The notes under the pieces were generated by a model. The model worked only from the letters and a program-made list of their open reading frames with translations. It was not told where the DNA came from and did no database searches. The position numbers and the translations under genes were made by a program. Source: Bacteroidota bacterium (GTDB lineage: Bacteria; Bacteroidota; Bacteroidia; Chitinophagales; Chitinophagaceae). From it: a DNA stretch of 64,000 bases. Within the stretch, counting starts at the first letter, position 1; every line of letters begins with the position of its first letter. This document shows, one piece after another, positions 53,717-62,094 of this stretch. The stretch covers positions 202,861-266,860 of the forward strand of contig CANGEP010000003.1 in assembly GCA_947452905.1 (NCBI GenBank). The letters are read 5' to 3'.

Positions 53717-54673
53717 TTATATAGACTTTAAATAGTTGTAGCTTCGTTTTAATGCAATCTCTGGATTTAGCACCATATCTTGTTCTACGAAGAAATGCTG
53801 CGTGCCATTTTCTTTGGCAACTTTCAAGATGTTATTTAAATCTAATATACCATCACCTGCTGAACTCATAAATGGAAATAAAGCAATCCATTGACTGGCA
53901 TCACCACCATCACCAGAAAAATGTACTTTTTGTTTCATATCTTTTACATGCATCATTTTATATCTGCCACTATGTTTTTTAAGTAATTCAATAGGATTGG
54001 CACCCCCTGCAGTAGTCCAATATAAATCCATCTCTAAAAAAACTAAATTCGGATCGGTCCCTTCCAATATAAAATCTAAAGGCATTTTCCCATTGCTTAC
54101 TTGTAAACCATAACCATGATTATGATAAGCAAATCGAATTCCATTTTTTACGGCTTCGGCACCAATTTTATTAAATGCTTCTGCTGTTTTTTTATAATCG
54201 TCAATTGTTTTACGATGATCTTCTGGTATTGAAGGTAATACTACATATTTGGCACCAATTTTATGAGCTGCATCGGCAAGTAAACCCAATTTTTTTTGTA
54301 AAGTATCTAAATCGGTATGCATAGAAGGTACCGACAATCCGTGTGATTTTAAGGAGCTAGCAATTTCAGTACTTGATTTTCCAAAAAAGCCACTACCTTC
54401 AAAACCTAAACTTCCAGTAACCGAGCTCCAGTATTTTTTTGCAAGGTCGGTACTAAATGGATAGGGCCCATACATTTCAATTTCTTTAAATCCTATTTCT
54501 GCTAACATTGCTAAAGCGCCATCAAAATTTTCGTTAAGCATTTTAGGCACCGAGAATAATTGGATACCCACCTTATTAAGCATAGAAGGGTTTGCCCATA
54601 TTTTATTTGTGCTAGCTATAGTTGCCAAAGAGGCTAATCCGGTATTTTGAATAAATTTGCGACGATTAAGCAT
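53717..54673 (-). CDS. Sugar phosphate isomerase/epimerase-like TIM barrel, copy 3
   Basis: A 318-residue TIM barrel with an N-terminal MLNRRKFIQNTGLASLATIAS export signal of Tat type. Barrel marks are VGIQLFSVPKML, FKEIEMYGPYPF, FAYHNHGYGLQ, FLEMDLYWTTAGG, MHVKDMKQKV and the final HFFVEQDM. The GLQ..DLYW variation around the metal site resembles copy 1 more than copy 2. It is transcribed alone between the XRE locus and the divergent BamA-like gene. Confidence 0.86.
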   Translation of the reverse strand: MLNRRKFIQNTGLASLATIASTNKIWANPSMLNKVGIQLFSVPKMLNENFDGALAMLAEIGFKEIEMYGPYPFSTDLAKKYWSSVTGSLGFEGSGFFGKSSTEIASSLKSHGLSVPSMHTDLDTLQKKLGLLADAAHKIGAKYVVLPSIPEDHRKTIDDYKKTAEAFNKIGAEAVKNGIRFAYHNHGYGLQVSNGKMPLDFILEGTDPNLVFLEMDLYWTTAGGANPIELLKKHSGRYKMMHVKDMKQKVHFSGDGGDASQWIALFPFMSSAGDGILDLNNILKVAKENGTQHFFVEQDMVLNPEIALKRSYNYLKSI

Positions 54674-54757
54674 GGCGTTTGTTTTACTAAATATAAGTTT
54701 TTTAAACCTTTTTCAATTTAGAATGTCCAAAAAATTGTTATTAAACCTGTAATAGAT

Positions 54758-55867
54758 ATGCCAAAATACCTTCGTTTATTAGTTTTCTTTTTTGGTTTAA
54801 TAAGGAGTGAAATTATGATGGCACAAGAAGACCATAAATTTCATAATACCATTTTACCTGCTTTTGGCTATACTTTGCAAACTAATTGGGCTGGAGTACT
54901 TAATTATAATCTTGGATTTTATAATGGAGATAGCACCCAAGATCAACAAAAAATTTCTAGTTTAAATACGAGTATTACCTATACTTTAAACAAACAAGTT
55001 ATTATCCCTTTTCAAGCCAATATTTGGTCCAAGGACAAGAAGTTTAATTATACAACCGACTTTCGTTATTTGAAATATCCTTCTGTCACCTATGGTTTAG
55101 GCACAAGATCAAGTTTAGAAAATGAGTCAAATATTAATTACAATTATTTGAAACTACATGAAATGGTTTCAAGATTAATTATCAAAAATGTTTACGTTGG
55201 TGCTGGCATATTTTATGACGCTTATTGGAATATCGAAGAAGTGAATAAATTTTTAACTACAAGTTCATTTGAACGATATGGATATTCTGATAAAGAAAAA
55301 TCTGTTGGGCTAGCTATTAGATTATTATATGATTCAAGACGGAATCAAATTAATCCAGCAAATGGTTGGCTGGGGAATATTATTTATAGACCTAATTATA
55401 CTTCTTTAGGAAGTGATACGCATTGGGAATCTATATTAGTAGAAGGAAGGAAGTATTTTAAACCTTCTAAAACATCTAATAATATTTTAGCTTTTTGGAC
55501 CTATAATGTTTTTACCATTACAGGCAAGCCTCCATATTTATTATTGCCTTCCACAGGCTGGGACGATTTTTATAATACTGGTAGAGGTTATATTCAAGGA
55601 AGATACCGTGGACGCAATATGATGTATTTAGAATCTGAGTATCGTTTCGGAATTTCGCGAAATGGGTTTTTAGGGGGTGTTATTTTTGCGAATGCACAAT
55701 CTTTTTCTAAGGATATAAAATCCGAATTGTCTGTAATTGCACCTGCCTATGGCACAGGTTTGCGTTTTAAAATTAATAAACATACCAATACCAATATTTG
55801 TATCGATTATGCTTTTGGAACGGATGGATCCAAAGGGATATTTGTGAATTTAGGAGAAGTGTTTTAA
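54758..55867 (+). CDS. BamA/TamA-type (surface antigen D15-like) outer-membrane protein
   Basis: A 369-residue barrel protein without POTRA domains. A signal segment (ending MMAQ) precedes strands such as ALRLLYDSRRNQINPANGWLG, which is the Omp85 YDTRD.....G motif region, GRGYIQGRYRGRNMMYLESEYRF (the RGY / lid-loop region) and the closing NICIDYAFGTDGSKGIFVNLGEVF. Short Omp85 proteins like this are common in Bacteroidota and their clients are unknown. It is divergent from the isomerase copy 3 with an 84-bp gap. Confidence 0.88.
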   Translation: MPKYLRLLVFFFGLIRSEIMMAQEDHKFHNTILPAFGYTLQTNWAGVLNYNLGFYNGDSTQDQQKISSLNTSITYTLNKQVIIPFQANIWSKDKKFNYTTDFRYLKYPSVTYGLGTRSSLENESNINYNYLKLHEMVSRLIIKNVYVGAGIFYDAYWNIEEVNKFLTTSSFERYGYSDKEKSVGLAIRLLYDSRRNQINPANGWLGNIIYRPNYTSLGSDTHWESILVEGRKYFKPSKTSNNILAFWTYNVFTITGKPPYLLLPSTGWDDFYNTGRGYIQGRYRGRNMMYLESEYRFGISRNGFLGGVIFANAQSFSKDIKSELSVIAPAYGTGLRFKINKHTNTNICIDYAFGTDGSKGIFVNLGEVF

Positions 55868-56041
55868 TCCTCTTTTTGTTTTCTTACAATAGCAGGATAC
55901 TTAAGAATAGCTTAAGTTTTACAATTTTTTCCTAAAACTATTTTTAATCATATTTTGTACTAATAATTCGATTTAATTTTAAACCTACGAACTATTTAGT
56001 AGTCTAATAGTTATTCTAGGTTACTCTTAAATTTTTAAGTT

Positions 56042-56890
56042 ATGAAACGCAAAATTCTTTTATCAATTATGATGATGGCTATTTTAACTTGGGTGTTGAA
56101 TAGCAATAGTATTTATGCTCAAAGAGGTGGTCGAGGGGGTGGTTTTTCGAGAGGAGGAGTTGGTTTTAGCCGAAGTTTTGGGGGTAGTTCATTTAGTTTT
56201 GGAGTGGGTGTAAATAGATCCATGAGTAACGTAAATAGAGTTACTAGTTTTGGTGGCCAAGGTTATTTAAGAAGCTTGCCAAGACATTATCAAAGAATAA
56301 GTTTTAGAGGTATGCCATTTTATTTTTACAATGGTTTATTTTTTGATTATTAGGGAGGGTATTACAGAAGTATTTTTCCGCCTTTGGGGTTAACCATAGG
56401 CATGCTTCCTTATGGTTATTGGGGTTTTAATTTTGGCGGCTACCCTTATTATTATCATACGGGTATTTATTATCAACAAGAGGATAATGTATATAAAGTA
56501 GTGCAAGCTCTTATAGGTGCTACTGTGCCTAATATTCCAAAAGAAGCTAAAGAGGTGATAATAAACAACGAAAAATATTATGAGTACAATGGTACTTATT
56601 ATAAAGCAATGACAAAAGAAGATGGCAGTGTTTGGTATTTGGTGGCAGGATTAAATGGTGTTTTAAATACTAACGCTATCACAGGAGAAAACGCTAGTAT
56701 AGTTTCTAGCCCAGAAGTTACAATTGTAAAAACAATACAATATACAATTGGAGATATTGTTGATCAGCTTCCATCAGACTGCAAGGTGATTGTGCTTAAT
56801 AATAAAAAATATTTTGTAAGCCCTACAAATATTTATTTTGAAGAGTTTATAGAGAACAATACACTTAAGTATAAGGTGGTTGGTAAATAA
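56042..56890 (+). pseudogene. DUF6515-like gene split by an in-frame TAG
   Basis: One frame encodes a signal peptide (ending IYAQ), a Gly/Arg/Ser-rich segment and then Tyr-rich sequence typical of DUF6515 proteins, but residue 104 is TAG (56351-56353). The frame continues unbroken for 178 codons: GGYYRSIFPPLGLTIGMLPYGYWGFNF, YYYHTGIYYQQEDNVYKVV, then two repeats KEVIINNEKYYEYNGTYYKAM and CKVIVLNNKKYFVSPTNIYFE. No ATG or ribosome site restarts it soon after the stop. A single-base change explains it (for example from TGG or CAG); natural nonsense, sequencing error or readthrough are all possible. Confidence 0.8.
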
Positions 56891-56897
56891 GATAGCT

Positions 56898-57644
56898 ATG
56901 ATAAAAAAAACATACTTTACTATATTAATGGGGTTATTACTTGCAGGTTGCAGTAATAAAAATTTTCCTACCGGTAATTATCAAACCACTAAAATCAACA
57001 TTGACGGTAATGCCAACGATTGGGGATTACCCTTGCGATTTGGTTCTGAGTTAGGCTCCTTGCAATATAATATTACTAATGATCATGATAATATTTATGT
57101 GTGTGTTTTAACCAATGACAAGAACACACAAAATAGAATACTAAGAGCTGGGTTATCAATTTATTTTGATATGAATGGTACAAAAAATAAAAAAGTAGGT
57201 CTTGTGTTTCCGGTATTAAATAATAGGCAATTTAAGGCGGATGGTTTTATTGGATTAGAAAATGGTGTTTATTATATTGATGAAAGCCCCTTAAAAGTGG
57301 CGGTAGATAATGATGAATACGGTAATTTAGTAATTGAAGCCAAAGTGCCAATCCAATATTTAACAGGTAAATCTTTAACTGCAAAAATGGCACCTAATAT
57401 TAGTGTTGGTGTAATTGTTCGGAATATGCCTTCAGGAAACAGGCCAGCTAATTATGAATCTAGATACTCCAATAACGAAGGTGGCGGTATGCGTGGAGGT
57501 GGCATGAGAGGTGGAGGTATGGGCTCCATGGGAGGAGGAGGGATGAGGGGCGGTGGCATGAGAGGTGGAGGTGGTATGAGAGGTGGTAACCTCGCAATGC
57601 AAGAGATAGTTAATTGGTATCAATTTAAACTTGCCCTTAATTAA
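56898..57644 (+). CDS. Lipoprotein with sugar-binding-like domain and Gly/Met-rich tail
   Basis: A 248-residue lipoprotein (LLAGC lipobox, Cys near 17) with a CBM9/DOMON-like opening: INIDGNANDWGLPL, NDHDNIYVCVLTND, LSIYFDMNGTKNKKVGLVFP. The C-terminal third becomes a low-complexity tail of repeated GGGMRGGGM units (about 195-235) before a normal ending WYQFKLALN. ATG at 56898 is preferred to an upstream in-frame start because it opens the lipoprotein signal. It follows the broken DUF6515 frame by 7 bases, so the two may share a transcript. The last 8 bases overlap the convergent AraC gene. Function unknown. Confidence 0.75.
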   Translation: MIKKTYFTILMGLLLAGCSNKNFPTGNYQTTKINIDGNANDWGLPLRFGSELGSLQYNITNDHDNIYVCVLTNDKNTQNRILRAGLSIYFDMNGTKNKKVGLVFPVLNNRQFKADGFIGLENGVYYIDESPLKVAVDNDEYGNLVIEAKVPIQYLTGKSLTAKMAPNISVGVIVRNMPSGNRPANYESRYSNNEGGGMRGGGMRGGGMGSMGGGGMRGGGMRGGGGMRGGNLAMQEIVNWYQFKLALN

Positions 57645-58824
57645 TTTTGGATTTAATGAAAGCAGAGGGGGTTACTCCTTTTCGCTCCTTAAAAGCATCA
57701 ATAAATTTAGAACGTGAAGCGAATCCTGCATTGGCCGAAATTGCTTCAATGGTTAAATTCTTGGATTCTCCTTGTTCAATCATTTTACATACATGATCTA
57801 TTCTTAAGTGTTTACGCCATTCACTAAAAGTGATATTTAATTCTTTATTAAAGTAATTCGATAAAAATCTTTCTGGAATTTTTAAATCAAATGACATTTG
57901 GGAAAGTGAAAAATCTTTTTCAACATAAGGGTGTTTTGCTAAATAAATTTGCAGCGTTTTTTCAATATCGTCTGCTACCGAAACTTCTTTTATCTTTTTT
58001 GGCAGGTTAGATTTTATCTCATCAATAATATTGTCTTTCCCTTTCTCAATGGTATAAGATACATTACCATAAAGGATTTTAGGAAACAAGAATAAAAAAA
58101 TGTTTTGCATAAAAAATCCCCCTCCACAAATTCCAAAATAATATTTTTCGGTAAAAATGCTTGAAGCAGGTATGCCAGCTATACTAAAGTGTAGGCCGTA
58201 AATAGTGGTCATATGTCCAATACTATTAATGGCAATTACAATTTGAATACCACTTAATAATAAAATCCATCTTTTTATAATAGAATGGTTAGAGGGCAGG
58301 GTTTGGAACCTTACAAATGTTTTTTTAGTATGATAATAAAAGTAGCCAATTGAAAATAAGGAGTACAAAAGTAAATGCACCGATCTTGAAAATAGAATGA
58401 ATTCAAAAGAGACAAATGAAAAATGTAAACGATAGTTTTCGGTTACATTTACTATTTCATGCGCAATCGCTGCTTTTTGATCAAATGGCAGGGTAGTAAA
58501 AGGCAGGCAGTTAATAATGGTTAAAAAAGCAGGTATGAGATGCAGCCAGTCCCATTTTTCTAATTTATTGTTATCTGCTAGTGTAGTTTTTACATAATAA
58601 AACAAAAGGGGCCCAAGTAAGTACGAAAGAGGTAGCCAATGTACAAAGCAAACCCCCTCCCAAAACAGGTCTTTGGTGAAATGCAGCCCAAAATAAACCA
58701 ATACAATTAGGTTACAGCATAGGAAAAACAAGGCTAAGAATATATTTGATCTATTCAAAGAGCTTAGGTAATAAATAAGGATGAAGGAGGTAAATATCCC
58801 AAAAAGCGGAAAGAATATGGCCAT
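57637..58824 (-). CDS. Membrane-anchored AraC-family regulator
   Basis: A 395-residue protein with about seven hydrophobic helices (residues 1-245) followed by a cytoplasmic linker and a C-terminal AraC-type double helix-turn-helix: DFSLSQMSFDLKIPERFLSNYFNKELNITFSEWRKHLRI and LTIEAISANAGFASRSKFIDAFKERKGVTPSAF. Such 7TM-AraC proteins are common in Bacteroidota and probably sense membrane or extracellular signals. Targets are unknown; the nearest divergent operon (59205) is 380 bases away and could be one. Its stop overlaps the lipoprotein gene by 8 bases. Confidence 0.9.
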   Translation of the reverse strand: MAIFFPLFGIFTSFILIYYLSSLNRSNIFLALFFLCCNLIVLVYFGLHFTKDLFWEGVCFVHWLPLSYLLGPLLFYYVKTTLADNNKLEKWDWLHLIPAFLTIINCLPFTTLPFDQKAAIAHEIVNVTENYRLHFSFVSFEFILFSRSVHLLLYSLFSIGYFYYHTKKTFVRFQTLPSNHSIIKRWILLLSGIQIVIAINSIGHMTTIYGLHFSIAGIPASSIFTEKYYFGICGGGFFMQNIFLFLFPKILYGNVSYTIEKGKDNIIDEIKSNLPKKIKEVSVADDIEKTLQIYLAKHPYVEKDFSLSQMSFDLKIPERFLSNYFNKELNITFSEWRKHLRIDHVCKMIEQGESKNLTIEAISANAGFASRSKFIDAFKERKGVTPSAFIKSKIN

Positions 58825-59204
58825 AAGAGTATGAATACTAGTTAAATACGCTTCAATATAGTAAATTTTGTTCCATTTCGCCTAATTGGAACATATTAAC
58901 CAGGGTTAAATTAGAAAAGAAGCTATTGGGAACGTATTTTGATATCGCTTTAATCAATAGGTCGTTTTTGTTAATAGTATATTCATTTTCAATATGTTAT
59001 AACTTGAAAATCAATAATTTTAGTTTCTTTTTGGTACCAATTTCTACACAAAATGCTATTTAAAATGGTAAAATTAAAGAAAGTCCTTCTTTAATATGGC
59101 ATATATGCAATTGTAAAAGATAAATAACAAAGACTAAAATCATAATTAAGTAAATTTTTTTAAATTGTATAGCATAAAAAATTAATCAGTACAAAACCAT
59201 AAAA
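58825..59204. promoter_or_regulatory. Long divergent regulatory region before the cyclase operon
   Basis: 380 AT-rich bases between the AraC-type gene and the RsbW-like gene hold no credible ORF. The main feature is the XRE-type palindrome at 59096-59111. Nothing else stands out; several A/T runs near 59150-59200 could form a curved promoter. Confidence 0.5.
59096..59111. promoter_or_regulatory. Near copy of the XRE palindromic operator
   Basis: ATGGCATATATGCAAT differs at one base from the palindrome before the XRE gene. It is followed by TG, as is the other copy read in its own direction of transcription, so 17 of 18 bases agree. It lies 93 bases before the RsbW-like start. A shared regulator is the simplest reading. 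Confidence 0.65.
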
Positions 59205-59621
59205 ATGAAACAACCAAGCGTTGAACTTAAGTTGCCCATTATTCCAAATATGGAATTGATCGCAACACAAACAGCCGAAGTGATAGCTAGGCATATGCAT
59301 CTTACCGAAGATCAAGCAGGAGAAATTAGTATGGCTTTAATTGAAGCTTGTATTAATGCTTTTGAACATTCTAAAACTGACAGCAATGTATTTATCCATT
59401 TTTTAATCGAAGAGGATTCTTTGGTGGTAAAAGTGATAGATCAAGGAATTGGTTTTGATAAAACAAAAGTGGAGATTCCTAAGATTGAAAACAAAATTGG
59501 TAAAGACGAACGTAAACGTGGCTGGGGATTACAATTAATCCAAGAATTAATGGATTCAGTTGAATTCGAATCAAATGGCGACGGCACAACAGTAACAATG
59601 AAAAAAAATATCAAACAATAA
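59205..59621 (+). CDS. RsbW-like anti-sigma/serine kinase
   Basis: A 138-residue GHKL-type ATPase. MALIEACINAFEHSK is the N-box (metal Asn), VIDQGIGFD the G1 box, RGWGLQLI the G2 box and GTTVTMKK the end of the fold. RsbW proteins phosphorylate their STAS antagonist and bind a sigma factor; the STAS gene is 13 bases downstream. No sigma factor or PP2C phosphatase is in the window, so the regulated partner is unclear and may not be a sigma factor. It is the first gene after the operator at 59096. Confidence 0.88.
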   Translation: MKQPSVELKLPIIPNMELIATQTAEVIARHMHLTEDQAGEISMALIEACINAFEHSKTDSNVFIHFLIEEDSLVVKVIDQGIGFDKTKVEIPKIENKIGKDERKRGWGLQLIQELMDSVEFESNGDGTTVTMKKNIKQ

Positions 59622-59634
59622 AAACAAAATAGTC

Positions 59635-59976
59635 ATGAGTGGATTTATTAAAAGTACAAAAGAAGCAAACCAAATAGTGATCATCGAAACTGACGGATAC
59701 TTAAATAATGAAGGTGGAGAAGCGATATCAGCTATTTGTTATGATAAGATGAAATCGGGTCAAAATAAATTTTTGATAAATATGGCAGGCACTAAGGTGG
59801 TAAATAGTATTGGTGTTTCTATCTTAATTGAAATCATCGAAAAATTACAAGAGGTTGATGGAAAAATTGGATATTATAATTTAGCACCAATTGTTGCTAA
59901 AACATTTAACATTATGGGTCTTACTAAATATTCAACTGTTTTTGCTACAGAAGAAGAAGCAGTGGGTACCTTATAA
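59635..59976 (+). CDS. STAS-domain anti-anti-sigma-like protein
   Basis: A 113-residue STAS fold: VIIETDGYLNNEGGEAIS, FLINMAGTKVVNSIGVSILIEIIEKLQ and GKIGYYNLAPIVAKTFNIMGL. Ser of NSIGVSIL aligns with the residue phosphorylated by RsbW-type kinases. The pairing with the kinase gene just upstream supports a partner-switching module. The TAA stop overlaps the ATG of the cyclase gene (TAATG), so translation of STAS and cyclase is coupled. Confidence 0.9.
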   Translation: MSGFIKSTKEANQIVIIETDGYLNNEGGEAISAICYDKMKSGQNKFLINMAGTKVVNSIGVSILIEIIEKLQEVDGKIGYYNLAPIVAKTFNIMGLTKYSTVFATEEEAVGTL

Positions 59977-62090
59977 TGATCAAACAGTTTAACATAAATG
60001 AGTTACAATTAAAGTATCTAGAACTAGAAACTTTATTGGATATTACAAACGAGTTAAACTCATTTGAAAATGTTTCTGTTTTATTACAGGAGATATTAAT
60101 TAAATCCTGTGCTGTATTAAATGCCTCTTCTGGTATGATATTAATGCAAGACAATAACTCAGACCTTTTTCAAATTGAGGCAGAATTCAACATCGATGTA
60201 AAGGCCTTAAAAGGCGTTATTTTTAATAAAAAGCGTGGTTTTTTTAACGAAGTGTATCAACATCGTAAAGCCATACACGTTCAAATTTCTGCTGATCCCT
60301 TCTTATCAAAAACAAAATGTACATATGGTTTGATTGCTCCCTTATTAGACAAAAAAGATTTAGTAGGGGTTATTGTTTTGTTTGACAAAGAATCTAGAGC
60401 AGGAATTTCTTCCTTCGATGAGTCAGATACCAATATGTTATCTGCTATTGCCACACAAGCTGGAGTAGCTTATAATAATATTAAATTGATCGAAAATATA
60501 AAAGAAGCAAAAACCTTTAACGATAACGTAATGCAATCTATCGTTACAGGAGTTTTTACTACTAACTTAATGGGAGAGATTAATCATGTGAATAGAGCCG
60601 CTGCTAGTATCATTAATTTAGAAAGGGAAATGGTTATTGGAAATCATTACGAATATGTTTTTGAATCCAACGAACTCATCAACGAGCTTATTTCTAAATG
60701 TGAAATTGAATTACAAACTGTATCAGAGTCTCAAATTCAGATTGATTGTAATGGCAAGTCAACTTCTGTTAATATCTCAGTATCTCCATTATTAAATGAC
60801 AATAACGATCCAATTGGATCGGTGGTTGCTATGGAGGATTTATCCAATTTAGATAAATTAAAATCTACATTTAAAAAGTATGTATCCAAACAAATTGTGG
60901 ATCAACTTTTAGAAAATGACGATATGCTTAATTTGGGTGGACAGGAGCAAGAAGCCACTATTTTGTTTTCTGATATAAGAGGCTTTACTTCTATGTCAGA
61001 GTCTATGCCACCAAATGAAGTGGTAGAAACGCTTAACGATTATTTTAATTTAATGATTGAGATAATCTTTAAGTACAATGGAACCCTGGATAAAATCATT
61101 GGAGACGCTTTGATGGTTATATATGGAGCTCCTATAGCTACCGAAAGAGATACAGAAAATGCAGTGCTCACAGCCATTGAGATGCAAGAACGATTAATTG
61201 AGTTTAATCAACAAAGAATAATTCATTCCAAGCTGCCTATCACCATTGGCATTGGTGTTAACAGAGGAAAAGTAATTAGTGGCAATATTGGTTCACGTCA
61301 GCAGATGAACTTTACAGTGATTGGTGATTCTGTGAATTTAGCTTCCAGATTATGCTCAGCTGCTAAGTCGGACGAGATTATTGTATCTGACGCAGTATGG
61401 AAACATGTAAAAAACAATAAAACTTTTAAGGGGCGTAAATTAAATCCCATAAAAGTGAAGGGTAAAGCTAAGCCCATCGAGATTAAAGAAATACTATATC
61501 AACGCCCTTCGTTTAATTACGAAGTAGCTTATAATATGATAGAAGCTTTTTTAATTAATCATTTGCCTAAAGAGTATACTTATCATACTATTCATCATAT
61601 TAGAGATGTGGTTATTCAATCCGAAAGAATAGCCAAAAAAGAAAAAATTAGCAAAGAGGATATTGCTGATTTAAAATTAGCGGCTTGGTTGCATGATGTG
61701 GGTTATATATGGGAGCCAGCAAGACATGAAGCCAGAGGTGCAGAGTATGCGACCACGGTTTTAAATGCTATGGATTTCCCGGCACAAAAAATTAATAAAA
61801 TTACGGGCATGATTTTAGCTACTAAAATTCCACAGAGCCCTAAAAATACATTAGAGCAAATTATTTGTGATGCCGATTTAGATTATCTTGGTAGAGAAGG
61901 CTACACCGAAAATAGCTTATTGCTTTTACAAGAATTAAGACTTAAAAAGGAAGTATCAGACTTAGAATGGTTAAAAATTCAAGATTCATTTTTAACTAAG
62001 CATATTTATTTTACTAAAACATCAAATGGCAGCAGGAATAAATTAAAAGCCGAAGTATTAGCAACTATTAAACAACAATTAAAAAAATAA
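59976..62090 (+). CDS. GAF-PAS-class III adenylate cyclase-HD phosphohydrolase fusion
   Basis: A 704-residue cytosolic signalling protein. Residues about 20-170 are a GAF domain, 180-295 a PAS-like domain, 325-505 a class III cyclase, and 520-650 an HD domain. Cyclase residues needed for catalysis are present: metal Asp333 and Asp377, Lys373 and Asp451 at the adenine-selecting positions, and Asn454 and Arg458 for the transition state, so cAMP is the expected product. The HD domain keeps YHTIHHI, WLHDVG (His573, Asp574), RHEARG and CDADLD. Whether HD degrades cyclic or other nucleotides is unknown. It overlaps the STAS stop by one base. Confidence 0.9.
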   Translation: MIKQFNINELQLKYLELETLLDITNELNSFENVSVLLQEILIKSCAVLNASSGMILMQDNNSDLFQIEAEFNIDVKALKGVIFNKKRGFFNEVYQHRKAIHVQISADPFLSKTKCTYGLIAPLLDKKDLVGVIVLFDKESRAGISSFDESDTNMLSAIATQAGVAYNNIKLIENIKEAKTFNDNVMQSIVTGVFTTNLMGEINHVNRAAASIINLEREMVIGNHYEYVFESNELINELISKCEIELQTVSESQIQIDCNGKSTSVNISVSPLLNDNNDPIGSVVAMEDLSNLDKLKSTFKKYVSKQIVDQLLENDDMLNLGGQEQEATILFSDIRGFTSMSESMPPNEVVETLNDYFNLMIEIIFKYNGTLDKIIGDALMVIYGAPIATERDTENAVLTAIEMQERLIEFNQQRIIHSKLPITIGIGVNRGKVISGNIGSRQQMNFTVIGDSVNLASRLCSAAKSDEIIVSDAVWKHVKNNKTFKGRKLNPIKVKGKAKPIEIKEILYQRPSFNYEVAYNMIEAFLINHLPKEYTYHTIHHIRDVVIQSERIAKKEKISKEDIADLKLAAWLHDVGYIWEPARHEARGAEYATTVLNAMDFPAQKINKITGMILATKIPQSPKNTLEQIICDADLDYLGREGYTENSLLLLQELRLKKEVSDLEWLKIQDSFLTKHIYFTKTSNGSRNKLKAEVLATIKQQLKK

Positions 62091-62094
62091 TCAA

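Noticed and set aside
56384..56890. Separate gene beginning at a TTG after the TAG
   Set aside because: Same frame as the upstream part, no signal peptide of its own, and the protein family spans both parts, so I treat it as one interrupted gene.
57480..57595. Possible CRISPR-like or tandem DNA repeat
   Set aside because: The units are coding Gly/Met/Arg repeats in frame, vary in length and have no spacers.
57432..57623. Leftward ORF rich in His, Ser and Thr
   Set aside because: It is the antisense shadow of the Gly/Met-rich repeat of the lipoprotein gene on the other strand.
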